Positions 51,098-60,738 are shown, numbered from the stretch's first letter. The stretch is DNA of 64,000 nt from JABCPH02 sp963524305 (GCA_963524305.1 CAURGH010000005.1:1-64000), one strand, 5' to 3'. Translations and numbers: made by a program. The notes: generated from the letters alone by a model not told the origin.

Positions 51098-51667
51098 CTA
51101 CTTTGTAATATTAATCGGATTTCTTTTTATATAATTCTTAATTTTTTCTTCCGACAAATGCCTGTCTCCAAATCTCATTCCAACATTATAATTATCCAAA
51201 TATTTTTGAGTATTAATTTTAATTCCTCCACCAACAATATTTTCTAAATTAAGTTCATCTACTAGACTAAAATTAAAATTTTCTCCACTCAAAAATGTAA
51301 CTTTGTATTGAGCAGGTTCATTATTCTCATTAAAATCAATAGTTGGTGCTATTCCTGTAAACATTTGCCCAATTTTGTATAATGTTTCGATGTTTGGAAC
51401 TAATTTATATCTCATCATCTCTAATCTGATACGATTCCTGTATCTTTCATCATCTTGACCATGCCTTTGAACTTCGAATTTGGCACCTACATCGTCTAAA
51501 AAATCTCCATCCGCATAATCTACCAAATGCTGTTTTTCCAATAAATTATAAGTCTTATCAACTTCATCAAATAATTTTGATATCGCTCTATAAAATGCTT
51601 GTACGTTATCATTCTTTTTAAGCCACCAAGGACATTTCGACATCATATAATCAAAATTACTCAGCAT
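51098..51667 (-). CDS. Baseplate/tail protein I-like
   Basis: 189 residues. DGDFLDDVGAKFEVQRHGQDDERYRNRIRLEMMRYKLVPNIETL is characteristic of the tail protein I/DUF2313-like family, which follows baseplate J in contractile phages. Start at 51667 after GAGGTGGCGGAG; it overlaps the J gene end by 11 bases. Confidence 0.75.
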   Translation of the reverse strand: MLSNFDYMMSKCPWWLKKNDNVQAFYRAISKLFDEVDKTYNLLEKQHLVDYADGDFLDDVGAKFEVQRHGQDDERYRNRIRLEMMRYKLVPNIETLYKIGQMFTGIAPTIDFNENNEPAQYKVTFLSGENFNFSLVDELNLENIVGGGIKINTQKYLDNYNVGMRFGDRHLSEEKIKNYIKRNPINITK

Positions 51668-52784
51668 ACTCCGCCACCTCATTAAATCCTAGTTTTAAAA
51701 CTTTTTCAAATTTGCTAGATGGTTCATTTTTAAATTTAAATGTAACATCTATATTTAATAATCTATCAGCCGAATAAATCTCTCGAATGTATTCAGCCTC
51801 ACATTTATACGATGTGACATAATCTCCAACTTCTGTATTTTTCAAATATTCTTTTACAATTTCTTTTAAATTATCTAATAAAATGTTACTGTCCTTAGTT
51901 GCTGTAAATTCTATATTTATTAAAACTTCTCTTTTGTGTGGTCTAAAAAACGAAATCTCCCTGTCAATTCCTTGACTATCTTTAACAATCACTTTTGTAT
52001 CTCCTATTGTTTTGATTGCGTGGTCTTTCTTTCTCCATATTGCATTAGCAATATCTTCATTTCTTCCACCGTCAATAATTAATACAATCGATTTCCCTTC
52101 AATACCTCGTTCATCAGTCGTCATCTCCTTATTCTCGTCAGCATAAACAGATTTAACACCTTCCTGTTTTAATACTTCCGCTCTAATTCCGTCCAAATTC
52201 CATTCACTTTCATTACGACTTAAAAACCAACGTTCTATATATTCGTTATCGCTTTCTTGCCCCTGTCCACCAGCTGCGATCTCATTTTGCTTAAAATCAT
52301 AAACACCATTTACAACTTTGATTAGTTTAATAATACTTCCCACTTCTTTGTTACCTTGTTCACCTGCAGTATCACAAACAAACTCAAAAGTAGTTTTATT
52401 GTTCAGTGTTCCACTTTCGTTAAGTGTGTATCTCGTCCCATCATTTGCTTCAAGAATTACATCACCTTTTTCAAGATCTACATTGAGTCCACCAATCAAT
52501 TCAATTTTGACAGTTGCATGGCTTTCTTGCTTTCTCTTAAAGAAAAACGGACTATTTGCTAAATGCTCATCTATTTCAATTCCTTCACAATTAAGTAAAT
52601 TCATTTTGTCAGCTTGAATCTGTTGCCGTTCCATTTTCTCTCTTAAAAGTCTAGCAACTGGATACATCAGCATATACCAAGCGCTCCGCTTGTCATTAGA
52701 ATAATCAGCTTTTAGCAATGTTTTTAATTCATTATTTAGAATATTCATATTGTCTTGAACTGTATTAACTTTTATTCTCGCCAA
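51657..52784 (-). CDS. Baseplate protein J (gp47-like)
   Basis: 375 residues. AGGQGQESDNEYIERWFLSRNESEWNLDGIRAEVLKQEGVKSVYA and the later DREISFFRPHKREVLINIEFT match baseplate J/gp47 wedge proteins. TTG start (TTGGCGAGAATA) preceded by GGAG; overlaps the gp25 gene by 13 bases. Confidence 0.85.
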   Translation of the reverse strand: MARIKVNTVQDNMNILNNELKTLLKADYSNDKRSAWYMLMYPVARLLREKMERQQIQADKMNLLNCEGIEIDEHLANSPFFFKRKQESHATVKIELIGGLNVDLEKGDVILEANDGTRYTLNESGTLNNKTTFEFVCDTAGEQGNKEVGSIIKLIKVVNGVYDFKQNEIAAGGQGQESDNEYIERWFLSRNESEWNLDGIRAEVLKQEGVKSVYADENKEMTTDERGIEGKSIVLIIDGGRNEDIANAIWRKKDHAIKTIGDTKVIVKDSQGIDREISFFRPHKREVLINIEFTATKDSNILLDNLKEIVKEYLKNTEVGDYVTSYKCEAEYIREIYSADRLLNIDVTFKFKNEPSSKFEKVLKLGFNEVAEYAE

Positions 52785-53149
52785 CCTATCCCAACTCCTT
52801 TCATTAAAGTTTTTCCGTTATCATTAAAAATAATACCGATATTAACTTTTAAATGCCTATTCTCGTACTCATATACTTCAACATAGCATCTACTTAAATA
52901 GTCCCTAAAATTATTCAATATCTTATCTCTAATATGTTCTAATACTTCATTTTCATTTCCGTGAGTTCCAAATAACTTTTCAAAATTTAATCCATATTTA
53001 GTGTCGTATTCGAGTTCTCCTTCACGAACATGTAACATTAAAACAATTTGCTGTATCACTTCAAAATATTTTTCTTTCGCTTTAAAAAATTGCACATCGC
53101 TATTTTCAACATATAATTCCCCAGTTGCATTATTCAATTTTATGTCCAT
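52772..53149 (-). CDS. Baseplate wedge protein gp25/W-like
   Basis: 125 residues. VQQIVLMLHVREGELEYDTKYGLNFEKLFG style N-terminal core (EVIQQIVLMLHVREGELEYD) and the C-terminal strand pair match GPW/gp25 lysozyme-related wedge proteins. AAAGGAG ribosome site. Confidence 0.8.
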   Translation of the reverse strand: MDIKLNNATGELYVENSDVQFFKAKEKYFEVIQQIVLMLHVREGELEYDTKYGLNFEKLFGTHGNENEVLEHIRDKILNNFRDYLSRCYVEVYEYENRHLKVNIGIIFNDNGKTLMKGVGIGWRE

Positions 53150-53162
53150 AAATCACACTCCT

Positions 53163-53660
53163 TTACGGATGAATATAAGGAACTCCACCTTTACTTGTTC
53201 CGCCCTCTGTATCAACTGTTTTTGCTTTAATTTCTCCACTTTCTATATTCCCAGTTTTGATGTTGCCTTCCATTTTTATATTTCCGTTTATTCCTATCGA
53301 ATTTGGCTCTGTGTCAGGGTTTACATCAGTTGGAATATAAAAAGGCAAAGCAATAGCATTTGTAAGATTATGCCTTTTATTTGTATTTGCTGTTGTGCTT
53401 TCTTTTGTAATGTATCCACTGGCGTCTCGACTTAAAATTAAAATCGGAACTACATCACCAGCTTTAAATTTAACTTTAAAATTAAAATTTTTATTCCCTA
53501 GCTGGCACATCGGAACATGCAAAATAGGCGGCAATTTAACATCTTGGAACTCTGCCATTGGCTCAACATCCACAAATCCATTTCCGTGTATTTTTGTTAT
53601 TTTAGCAATCAAAGATGTATCTATTTTCCCAAGCATTGCTTTCACATATTCTTCCATCAT
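53163..53660 (-). CDS. Baseplate spike protein (gpV/Gp138-like)
   Basis: 165 residues. An N-terminal OB-like domain (AKITKIHGNGFVDVEPMAEFQ, LPPILHVPMCQLG, KAGDVVPILILSRDA) resembles Gp138/gpV; the C-terminus has short repeats (GNIKMEGNIKTGNIESGEIKAKTVDTEGGT) forming a beta-helix-like needle and ends in HP, as spike tips do. Its ATG overlaps the upstream TGA. Confidence 0.75.
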   Translation of the reverse strand: MMEEYVKAMLGKIDTSLIAKITKIHGNGFVDVEPMAEFQDVKLPPILHVPMCQLGNKNFNFKVKFKAGDVVPILILSRDASGYITKESTTANTNKRHNLTNAIALPFYIPTDVNPDTEPNSIGINGNIKMEGNIKTGNIESGEIKAKTVDTEGGTSKGGVPYIHP

Positions 53661-54138
53661 TTTCTTCTACCTTTTCCTTTACTTCTCTTGACTTGAGTAA
53701 CTTTTCCTTTTTTATTTTCTTCTTTTTCAATCTTTTTAATTTCTGCATTATTTTTCTTAACGTCCGAATCGTTATTTACAACTCTCACTTTTAAAGTCAT
53801 TTTAAAATCACTAATATCACTGATTTCAACAATTTGACACATTGTTGAGATTTCATTGCTTATTAATTCAATTAAATCGCCTTTTTTCAAATAATAAATT
53901 AATAAACACTTGACTTCATAGTCGTATTTCAACTCTTCTTTTTTTTCTTTTTTATCAGACTTTTTTGTTTGAGTATTGTTTTTTGAGTTCTTAGTTGCAC
54001 TTTTATTATTTTTTTGATTTTTTGCTGTTTTTACTTGCTTTTTTTGTTGCTGTTTTGCCACTTTTTTTCCCACCTTTTGATGTTTTTTTACTTCCTTTTT
54101 TGCCTTTACTTTCCTTCGTTTTTTCCACTTTGTAACTG
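53657..54138 (-). CDS. C-terminal half of the baseplate hub, in the +1 frame
   Basis: A Lys-rich stretch (KKHQKVGKKVAKQQQKK...) leads into a folded-looking domain (YDYEVKCLLIYYLKKGDLIELIS, ISTMCQIVEI, KMTLKVRVVNND). No ribosome site precedes the first ATG at 54151, so this frame is best read as the end of the hub, joined by a frame change at or before the A7 run at 54009-54015. Either programmed slippage or a frameshift mutation. Confidence 0.6.
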
Positions 54139-54800
54139 ATTTCTTCAACATTTTGTGGCTTAGGTTCTTCTAAAAGTCCACTTTGATAGCTTAATTTGAT
54201 AACTTTTTCAGTATTAATTTCGTTGTGATATATATAAATAAAATCATTCTTCGTTGTCATTTGACTATCACAATCTTTTACGATTTGACCTATTTCATAC
54301 AATCCACTGCCTAATATGCTTTCTCCAATACTGTAAACTTTATCATTCTTTAGTTCGCACTGTTTAACAGTAAAACCACATTTACTCGCTAGATCATTAA
54401 TAATTGTACTTGCTGTTGTGTTTGGAGCATAAGCTGCACTTACTAATTTTTTAAAATCCGCAGGAACCTCACGACATTTTAATTTTAAAGTTCCTTTTTC
54501 CATTTCTTTCCTTGTAATAATTCCACTCGCTACTTCGCCAATATCCGCTCCATATCCAGCTACAAGCCTAACACTATTTTTTAATTTGATTTTAGCTACT
54601 GTTGTGTTTGTTAAACCCTTAATTTCTATATCAAACTCGTTTGGTTCCTCGTTTACCGATTTGTAAGTCCATTTTATTTCTACACCATTTATTACAGTTG
54701 GATCCGTTAAGCCAAAATCTTTTGGAAAAATAAAATTCAAAGCTCCTTCATCTGTTTCAATCTTTATCTCTGTTTTTTCTAAAAATAGTTTATTAAACAT
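54006..54800 (-). CDS. Baseplate hub protein (gpD/gp44-like), N-terminal frame
   Basis: 264 residues in this frame. FPKDFGLTDPTVINGVEIKWTY, NEFDIEIKGLTNTT, VRLVAGYGADIGEVASGIITRKEMEKG and the later ASTIINDLASKCGF match late control protein D/hub proteins, which hold the spike under the tail tube. It ends in a Lys/Ser-rich tail just where the +1 frame opens. Start at 54800 after AGGAGAGGG; it overlaps the plug gene by 8 bases. Confidence 0.75.
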   Translation of the reverse strand: MFNKLFLEKTEIKIETDEGALNFIFPKDFGLTDPTVINGVEIKWTYKSVNEEPNEFDIEIKGLTNTTVAKIKLKNSVRLVAGYGADIGEVASGIITRKEMEKGTLKLKCREVPADFKKLVSAAYAPNTTASTIINDLASKCGFTVKQCELKNDKVYSIGESILGSGLYEIGQIVKDCDSQMTTKNDFIYIYHNEINTEKVIKLSYQSGLLEEPKPQNVEEISYKVEKTKESKGKKGSKKTSKGGKKSGKTATKKASKNSKKSKK

Positions 54801-55146
54801 TTCCCTCTCCTGATTCAAATATATCAAAATATTCTAAAAAAATAGTTTCACAGAAATTCTCAAAAGTGATTGGGACTTCTTTTTTGTCAAAACTAAGCGG
54901 AACAATGTAACAATTTAAAAATTCATTATTAATGTTGTTATTTTCATCTTTTGCTATAAACCAGCCGATCGGTCGACCATATATAAGTTTTTCATTTTCT
55001 AATAACGGTTCACCGTCTTCATCCATAACATCAATATAAATACGATTGTTACTTTTAAAATGTTTTATTCTTAACAAATATACCTCACTTCCGCTTTTAA
55101 AAGTAAAAACATAAGGTATTTTATTTTTATCTATTTCTATTCTCAT
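54793..55146 (-). CDS. Baseplate plug-like protein
   Basis: 117 residues. Begins MRIEIDKNKIPYVFTFKSGSE; IYIDVMDEDGEPLLENEKLIYGRPIGWF fits the small plug-type baseplate proteins located between the tape measure/tail protein and hub in myophages. ATGA overlap with the upstream gene. Confidence 0.6.
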   Translation of the reverse strand: MRIEIDKNKIPYVFTFKSGSEVYLLRIKHFKSNNRIYIDVMDEDGEPLLENEKLIYGRPIGWFIAKDENNNINNEFLNCYIVPLSFDKKEVPITFENFCETIFLEYFDIFESGEGNV

Positions 55147-55832
55147 TTTAAAAACCCCTTATATTCAATATTGCTTGTTTTCGTTCCAGCAATTCCTGTT
55201 TTTTGTTCCTCTCTTAATGTTGTCAGTTCTGTTCCTAATATGTCACCCTTTCTCATTAAATAAGCGAATTCCAGTACTTCAAAATCAATTTCAAATTCTA
55301 ATGCTGATTGTGTTTTGTAGCTCCTTGAAACTTTAGTGATAATCATATCCTCTATTGTTTCAACTGTGGAAATAGTGCATAACATTTTCTTTTGCCACAA
55401 TTCTACTATTTGTTCGTAAATACTCTCAGCATTTTTAGTAACCAAATCACTCAAAATTACCGAAATACTGTATTTTCTGTTACTATGAGAAACATTACTG
55501 CTTATTAGCGTGTTATCTCTGTCTTCTAATGAATGCGTCTTAACACTGCTACTTCTTTCATCACTTTTAATCTGCACCCATTCGAGTGCTATATCATTAA
55601 TCTTACATCGTTCAGCTTCTTCAAAAAGTGTAAACCCAAATCTGTCTCCGAAAAACTTGTTTATCTCAGAAGAGTAAGCTAGAGCGACACCGTAAACAGT
55701 TGCTCCAGCTGTTCCTAAAAAGCTATTCAGTCCCATGCTAAAACCTGCGCTCTTAGCTTTTTTGTAAGCCACATTACCAAAAGCATTGCTTTTTATTTTT
55801 TCTTTTGTTGCGTTCAAACTGCTAAAATCCAT
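55143..55832 (-). CDS. Tail protein, Dit-like or baseplate component
   Basis: 229 residues. N-terminal helical part with a hydrophobic Gly/Ala stretch (about 27-50), then a beta-rich region (INDIALEWVQIKSDERSSSVKTHSL, KYSISVILSDLV, ALEFEIDFEVLEFAYL) like distal tail/baseplate adaptor domains. Follows the tape measure gene; GGAGG ribosome site. Confidence 0.55.
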   Translation of the reverse strand: MDFSSLNATKEKIKSNAFGNVAYKKAKSAGFSMGLNSFLGTAGATVYGVALAYSSEINKFFGDRFGFTLFEEAERCKINDIALEWVQIKSDERSSSVKTHSLEDRDNTLISSNVSHSNRKYSISVILSDLVTKNAESIYEQIVELWQKKMLCTISTVETIEDMIITKVSRSYKTQSALEFEIDFEVLEFAYLMRKGDILGTELTTLREEQKTGIAGTKTSNIEYKGFLK

Positions 55833-55835
55833 CGC

Positions 55836-58235
55836 CTAACCTCCCATCGCTATGAATTTTTCTTCAAAGAATCTTCTCATTATTTCTTCCACTTTTCTAG
55901 CTAAATCCTTACTATCTCCACCAGAATTTTCAATAACAACTGTCGGAGAAAATGTATATTGATTATTTCCGCCATTATTTTTCCCAGAAGATGAAGAACT
56001 AGAATTTTTATTAATTAATGATTTTGATGAACCACCAAATTGGTCTCTCATCATCCTTCTTGTTGCTTCAGCAGTCGAAATTCTAGTACCTTGTGGCAAG
56101 TTCATAGTCATTTCTTCGTTAGCCAAAAATTGTTGACCGCTCGGCAACCTAATCATTTCCGCTCCTTTTTCTGCAACAGTAACTGGTCCCCCTTCCCAAG
56201 ATTTATCTCCTATATATCTACCTTTTCCGCCACCTAAAAATCCTAACCAAGACGGCGGTTTTACTTTAAACATTCCAGCGATTTTACCAGCGATTTCACT
56301 TACTTTTCCAGCCAATCCATCAAAAAAGCCTTTGATTGCATTAATTACTCCTTGCGCAATACTTTTCGCTTTATTAAATCCTTGAGTAAAAAAAGTTGCA
56401 ATCTTGTTAACAACAGCACCAATTGAGTTTACAACCCCGGCAATGACTGCCAAGACTGCACCCATTATGCTTGCAACTATTCCAATTATCGTAGATAGTA
56501 CACCGACAATTGCGCCAACTATAGCTGCAAAAACATTAACTATGACCTGCACAATCGGAACTAACGTAGCTATTAACACTGCCCCTATTTGTAACACAAT
56601 CCCAATAATCGGAATTAAAGCCGTACCTATCTGTACTGCTAGATTAACAATTACTGCAAATATTTGCATTACTGGTGCAAGAGTCGGAGCCAACATGGAA
56701 ACCGCTTGCATTATTTGACCGAACGCCATTGCAAACATATTCCCAATACTTCCAAAATCAATATTGGCGAACAATGTCATTACAGCATTACCTATATCAC
56801 TGAATATTTGACCTATTTGGCTAAAATTAATGCCACTTAACATTTGACCAATCACTCCTGCAACTTGCCCTGCTAAGCTAATTATCATATTTAATCCATT
56901 AGCAATGCCGTTTGTAAGTCCATCGCCACCAATTCCACTAAACGCTTGTGATAAAGTCTGACCTATGCCTTTTAAAGGTTCTAATAACGGACCAAAATTC
57001 AATTTACCAAGAATATTAACGATCCCATTTAATGCACCATCAGCCATTGTTGCCATTCCTGAAAATGCTTTTTGAACATCTTGAGCCATTTTTTGACCCA
57101 TAGGTGTATTTAATAAACTATTTACTTTTGTAAGCATTCCGTCCATAGCTTGTTGCCCCGCATTTTGAGCTTGTTGCCAAACTTTTCCAAATGTCAAAGG
57201 CATTTGATTATACTTTGCCTCTATGTCGTCAGCACTTCCTAACACTGCGTTTTTAATTACATCAGAAGTAATTTTACCTTCAGAACCTAATTTTTTAAGT
57301 TGTGCCATAGATACTCCCATTGACTCTGCTATTTTTTGAGCCAGTATTGGAGCGTTTTCCATTACTGAACGAAACTCATCACCTTGCAACTTACCAGATG
57401 TCATAGCTTGATTTAATTGATACATTGCCGCACTAGCCTCTCCTGCTGATGTTCCTGATACCTTAAAAGCTTTGTCTAATGTACTTGTAAATTTAACTGC
57501 TTCCGCGTCATTAAATAATCCTTTTGTAAGCATTTTTAATTTGGCGATTGAGTCAAGTTGCTGCCCGTAATCTGCCCCACTCTGTTGAGATGCTGCAAAT
57601 GTTTTTTGTTTTAAACCGGCAACATCGTTAGTGACCATTCCAAGCCTTGAATTTCTCAATGAATTTTCATCAGAAGCTTTTGCTAGTCCTGCAAAACTAA
57701 GTCCACCAGCAATACTCCCAACTGCTCCTAATTTACCAAGTAATCCACCGAGTTTCCCTATTATTCCTGTTATTTTGCTACCGATTTCTTTTAATTTTGA
57801 ACCAAAATTCTTAAGATTTTCAGGCTTAAATGCTCCTTTTATTTTTTCGCCTAACTTCGGAAAAAGATTGCCTAATGAGCCACCTACACCTTTTAAGCTA
57901 TTAAATTTGTCACGAATCGCATCCAGTCCCGACGCTGCTTTTTTACCGACTAGCGGTATTCTTTCAACTCCATTAATCAATCCATTAGTAAGATTTTCAA
58001 ATTTAAAATTTTGGATTTTGCTTTGTAATTGTGATATGTTAGGTATTAAACTAGCCATTTTAGTTTTTAACTTTTCAAACGCCGAACCACCAACTTTGTT
58101 TCCAATTTTAGATATTTTCTCCTCTAATTTGGAAGCGGCTGGCAACAAAGATTGCATTTTAGATTTTATTTTATTAAAAGGGCTATCTTCGGCTTTTACA
58201 CTTAACAATAATTCTAATTTATTTCCACCAGCCAT
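55836..58235 (-). CDS. Tape measure protein
   Basis: 799 residues. N-terminal coiled coil, a tape-measure core (NSRLGMVTNDVAGLKQKTF, TSAGEASAAMYQLNQAMTSGKLQGDEFRSVMENAP, LGSEGKITSDVIKNAVL) and a long Ile/Ala/Val-rich hydrophobic region (about 470-620), then a Ser/Asn-rich C-terminus. It sets tail length, roughly 0.15 nm per residue, or about 120 nm as an inferred estimate. ATG at 58235 just after the frameshifted chaperone stop; GGAGG ribosome site. Confidence 0.92.
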   Translation of the reverse strand: MAGGNKLELLLSVKAEDSPFNKIKSKMQSLLPAASKLEEKISKIGNKVGGSAFEKLKTKMASLIPNISQLQSKIQNFKFENLTNGLINGVERIPLVGKKAASGLDAIRDKFNSLKGVGGSLGNLFPKLGEKIKGAFKPENLKNFGSKLKEIGSKITGIIGKLGGLLGKLGAVGSIAGGLSFAGLAKASDENSLRNSRLGMVTNDVAGLKQKTFAASQQSGADYGQQLDSIAKLKMLTKGLFNDAEAVKFTSTLDKAFKVSGTSAGEASAAMYQLNQAMTSGKLQGDEFRSVMENAPILAQKIAESMGVSMAQLKKLGSEGKITSDVIKNAVLGSADDIEAKYNQMPLTFGKVWQQAQNAGQQAMDGMLTKVNSLLNTPMGQKMAQDVQKAFSGMATMADGALNGIVNILGKLNFGPLLEPLKGIGQTLSQAFSGIGGDGLTNGIANGLNMIISLAGQVAGVIGQMLSGINFSQIGQIFSDIGNAVMTLFANIDFGSIGNMFAMAFGQIMQAVSMLAPTLAPVMQIFAVIVNLAVQIGTALIPIIGIVLQIGAVLIATLVPIVQVIVNVFAAIVGAIVGVLSTIIGIVASIMGAVLAVIAGVVNSIGAVVNKIATFFTQGFNKAKSIAQGVINAIKGFFDGLAGKVSEIAGKIAGMFKVKPPSWLGFLGGGKGRYIGDKSWEGGPVTVAEKGAEMIRLPSGQQFLANEEMTMNLPQGTRISTAEATRRMMRDQFGGSSKSLINKNSSSSSSGKNNGGNNQYTFSPTVVIENSGGDSKDLARKVEEIMRRFFEEKFIAMGG

Positions 58236-58236
58236 T

Positions 58237-58435
58237 TTATCCCTCCTTTTCTTCAAAATCCATTATTGCTCTACACCATTGAAAGAACCGAACGTTATCC
58301 ATATCCAAGACAACGTTTGGGTCTTTTATTTTTCTTTTCACAATAAACTCCCATTTCATTTTAATCATTGGGTCTTCGTACTGCTCACTAGCTATTTCAA
58401 GGTCATGTTTAATTTTCTTTTCTTGCTCTCTTTGT
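58237..58435 (-). CDS. T part of the tail assembly chaperone (-1 frame)
   Basis: An open frame without an early start reads ...IKHDLEIASEQYEDPMIKMKW, then RKIKDPNVVLDMDNVRFFQWC and ends EEKEG 1 base before the tape measure ATG. It overlaps the end of the chaperone G frame, which it would extend by a -1 shift in the AAGAAAAGAAAATT tract. This gpG/gpGT layout upstream of the tape measure is near universal in long-tailed phages. Confidence 0.8.
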
Positions 58436-58778
58436 ACTTACCCATATAATCAAGAATCACCATTATCAGCTCAACCAATGCCTCTTCATCGTATTCAAAA
58501 AAATTGATTTTTCTAGCTTCATTTGGCTTTTCAACCATTTTCGGCAATATTGTTGCTGCGAATACAGGAATATCCTTATCTGTTAAAAATTTTGTCAAAG
58601 CATTTGTGTAAACTTGATAATTTTGTGGCTTAGTTAATCTAAAATCAAATTCTTTTAAAGTTCCTTCTGAATCTACATATATCTCTTGCCCTTTAATATT
58701 CAATCTTCCTAAATTATCAATAAAAACATTGCTTTCTTGCTCTTTTTCTTCTATTTTTTCATTTTCTTTATTCGCCAT
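58392..58778 (-). CDS. Tail assembly chaperone, G frame
   Basis: 128 residues. Acidic N-terminus (ANKENEKIEEKEQESN), then a compact helical domain (VYTNALTKFLTDKDIPVFAATILPKMVEKPNEA) and a Lys-rich end over the slippery tract. Position between tube and tape measure defines the role. Strong AGGAGG ribosome site. Confidence 0.8.
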   Translation of the reverse strand: MANKENEKIEEKEQESNVFIDNLGRLNIKGQEIYVDSEGTLKEFDFRLTKPQNYQVYTNALTKFLTDKDIPVFAATILPKMVEKPNEARKINFFEYDEEALVELIMVILDYMGKYKESKKRKLNMTLK

Positions 58779-58791
58779 TTATTATTTCCTC

Positions 58792-59220
58792 CTAAACTTT
58801 TTCATCATATTTTGCACATTGTATTGTATATTCAATGTCAACATCTTTGGTGTTGTTTTTTCTCTCTCCACCTTTTTGGATAGAAACACCTTGTCCATTT
58901 CCAACGATTTTATTCATTCCTGAGGCATCAATATATGTCAAAGTCCCTAAAACTCCGTTTGGGTTCGCATTACATTTAGTCAAGAATATATCATCGTCAG
59001 AGCCTTTTATTGTTGTCAACTTAATTTCTCTTTTTGTTGTTTTTGTTTGAATCGTAGGGACGTTTCCCTTGATGTCTGGGTCTCCCATTGTGTGAGAATC
59101 TTCTGTTGGATTATTCTCTATATTTTTAGCCTCTTTAATCATATACGTTTCACCTCCAAATGTAATGATTAAATCAACCTTACTCAAATCAATTGATTTT
59201 TCTAAAAAATTATTTCCCAT
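58792..59220 (-). CDS. Tail tube protein
   Basis: 142 residues, beta-rich (LIITFGGETYMI, REIKLTTIKGSDDD, VDIEYTIQCAKYD). Directly follows the sheath gene, the standard order of sheath then tube in contractile phages. Confidence 0.7.
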   Translation of the reverse strand: MGNNFLEKSIDLSKVDLIITFGGETYMIKEAKNIENNPTEDSHTMGDPDIKGNVPTIQTKTTKREIKLTTIKGSDDDIFLTKCNANPNGVLGTLTYIDASGMNKIVGNGQGVSIQKGGERKNNTKDVDIEYTIQCAKYDEKV

Positions 59221-59231
59221 TTTCTACCTCC

Positions 59232-60263
59232 TTATGCCGTTAATGGTTCGTCATGCCAAACCAATACAACTTCAATTTTTTCTATTTCCGTGCTAATTGT
59301 GAAATCGATTTTTACATTTCTAAGTGTACGATTGATGTAATCGTCTACAGTCAATCCTGTCTGTGCCGAAGTGTCTTCAATACTTGGAACCGTAACCTTA
59401 AACAAGTATTCGCCACTATTATTCTTAGCAACTGCTCCTTGTTTCCCCATTGCTAGCATTACTCTATTCAATAGTGCTTCGACTTTAGGAATACCTTCAC
59501 CGTCCATTGTTGTATTCTTTTCTTCGATTAACATTCTAGCCAAATTAGTTTCGATGTTGTGTACAATCGCATCTATTTTGATAGTTTGGTCTGCATGTCT
59601 TACACCATCAGCACACCAAGAACCGCTTGTTACAGCATTGTATCCAACAAAATTTCTAGTGTAATTAATATTACCTTCTTCATTATCGCTTTCTTCTGTC
59701 AAAGTTTTAGCCGACGGATCTACCCCTAATATTCTCCTGTCGCTCCAACGCCCATTAATTCCTTGAGCGAACGTATAAGCTGGCAATCCGAATATATCCA
59801 AGTTTCCGCCTTCGGCTTTCCCTGCCATAAAATATATTCTTACACTTTCTTTTAATTTGTTATTTTCTGCTGTTGAATTCGCTACAATTGCAAACTTAAC
59901 GTTTCTAGTTAGCCATTTAGCCAACGCTTTTGTAAATTCCTCATCATAAAAATCTACAATCACACCGTAAAAATCGCCAGTTGGTAAACTATCTAAAAAT
60001 TCTTCATTTGGCGTCGCTTTACTTGCGCAATACCAAACATCTGGCTGAATTACATTCCCATCGCTATCCTCTTGTGACAAAAATGTTTCTACACCTTTGT
60101 ACATTTTAGAATTAGCTCCAAAATCTGTTTTAACATCATCCAATTTTGTATACTTCTTGTAAGATTTATCTGCCTCTTTAGTTATAAATAAGACTTTTCC
60201 AAAATCGCCTAGCAATAAAGGCTTTGTTGGTCTTATTACTGTTACTTTTATTTTCTTAGCCAT
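59232..60263 (-). CDS. Contractile tail sheath protein (DUF3383-like)
   Basis: 343 residues. The central WYCASKATPNEEFL, FYGVIVDFYDEEF, GLPAYTFAQGINGRW and the C-terminal DDYINRTLRNVKIDFTISTEIEKIEVVL match DUF3383 sheath proteins, which wrap the tube and contract. Shows that the phage is myovirus-like. Start overlaps the neck gene by 8 bases. Confidence 0.85.
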   Translation of the reverse strand: MAKKIKVTVIRPTKPLLLGDFGKVLFITKEADKSYKKYTKLDDVKTDFGANSKMYKGVETFLSQEDSDGNVIQPDVWYCASKATPNEEFLDSLPTGDFYGVIVDFYDEEFTKALAKWLTRNVKFAIVANSTAENNKLKESVRIYFMAGKAEGGNLDIFGLPAYTFAQGINGRWSDRRILGVDPSAKTLTEESDNEEGNINYTRNFVGYNAVTSGSWCADGVRHADQTIKIDAIVHNIETNLARMLIEEKNTTMDGEGIPKVEALLNRVMLAMGKQGAVAKNNSGEYLFKVTVPSIEDTSAQTGLTVDDYINRTLRNVKIDFTISTEIEKIEVVLVWHDEPLTA

Positions 60264-60738
60264 TCTCTACCTCCGTTTTCACTTCTACATCTTTTATTAA
60301 ATCTCTTACTCTTTCGCTTGATTCTCGCCAGTTCATTTCTACATCAAAACTAAATCTGTAAATATATTGACTGCTCTCAAGGAAAGTTAAATCTTTTATT
60401 TCTATCTCGTCATCACTTAATCCAAATCCGTTCCTAACCAAGTCATGTCTTTTCTTAAATACTATAACCTCAAGCAATTCACTAGCCATTTCTTCTGCTC
60501 TTGCCTGTGTTGGAGCATAAAAATCAAATTGTAAATAAGCGATAACTAATCTCAAAGCCTTTTCCTTAATCTGTGTATCTGTCTTTTCGACAGTTCTGTA
60601 TGCACTGTATGCTGACTTGTTAAGACTTATCGTATGCATAACAGCACATTCTGATGGCTTTTTAGCTACATAATTATCACGAATAATTTGGAAATCTACG
60701 AAACTGGCTAACAATTTTCTTAATATTTCATTTTTCAT
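60256..60738 (-). CDS. Neck/tail terminator-like protein (LIC_12616-like)
   Basis: 160 residues. SYEVRTVEKTDTQIKEKAL-type core (YRTVEKTDTQIKEKALRLV), EEMASELLEVI and the C-terminal IYRFSFDVEMNW resemble the neck terminator family found just before sheath genes. 4-base ATGA overlap with the upstream gene. Confidence 0.65.
   Translation of the reverse strand: MKNEILRKLLASFVDFQIIRDNYVAKKPSECAVMHTISLNKSAYSAYRTVEKTDTQIKEKALRLVIAYLQFDFYAPTQARAEEMASELLEVIVFKKRHDLVRNGFGLSDDEIEIKDLTFLESSQYIYRFSFDVEMNWRESSERVRDLIKDVEVKTEVENG

Noticed and set aside
57631..58449. Long open frame of 272 residues on the plus strand over the tape measure gene
   Set aside because: It mirrors the coding bias of a strongly supported minus-strand gene and lacks a ribosome site.
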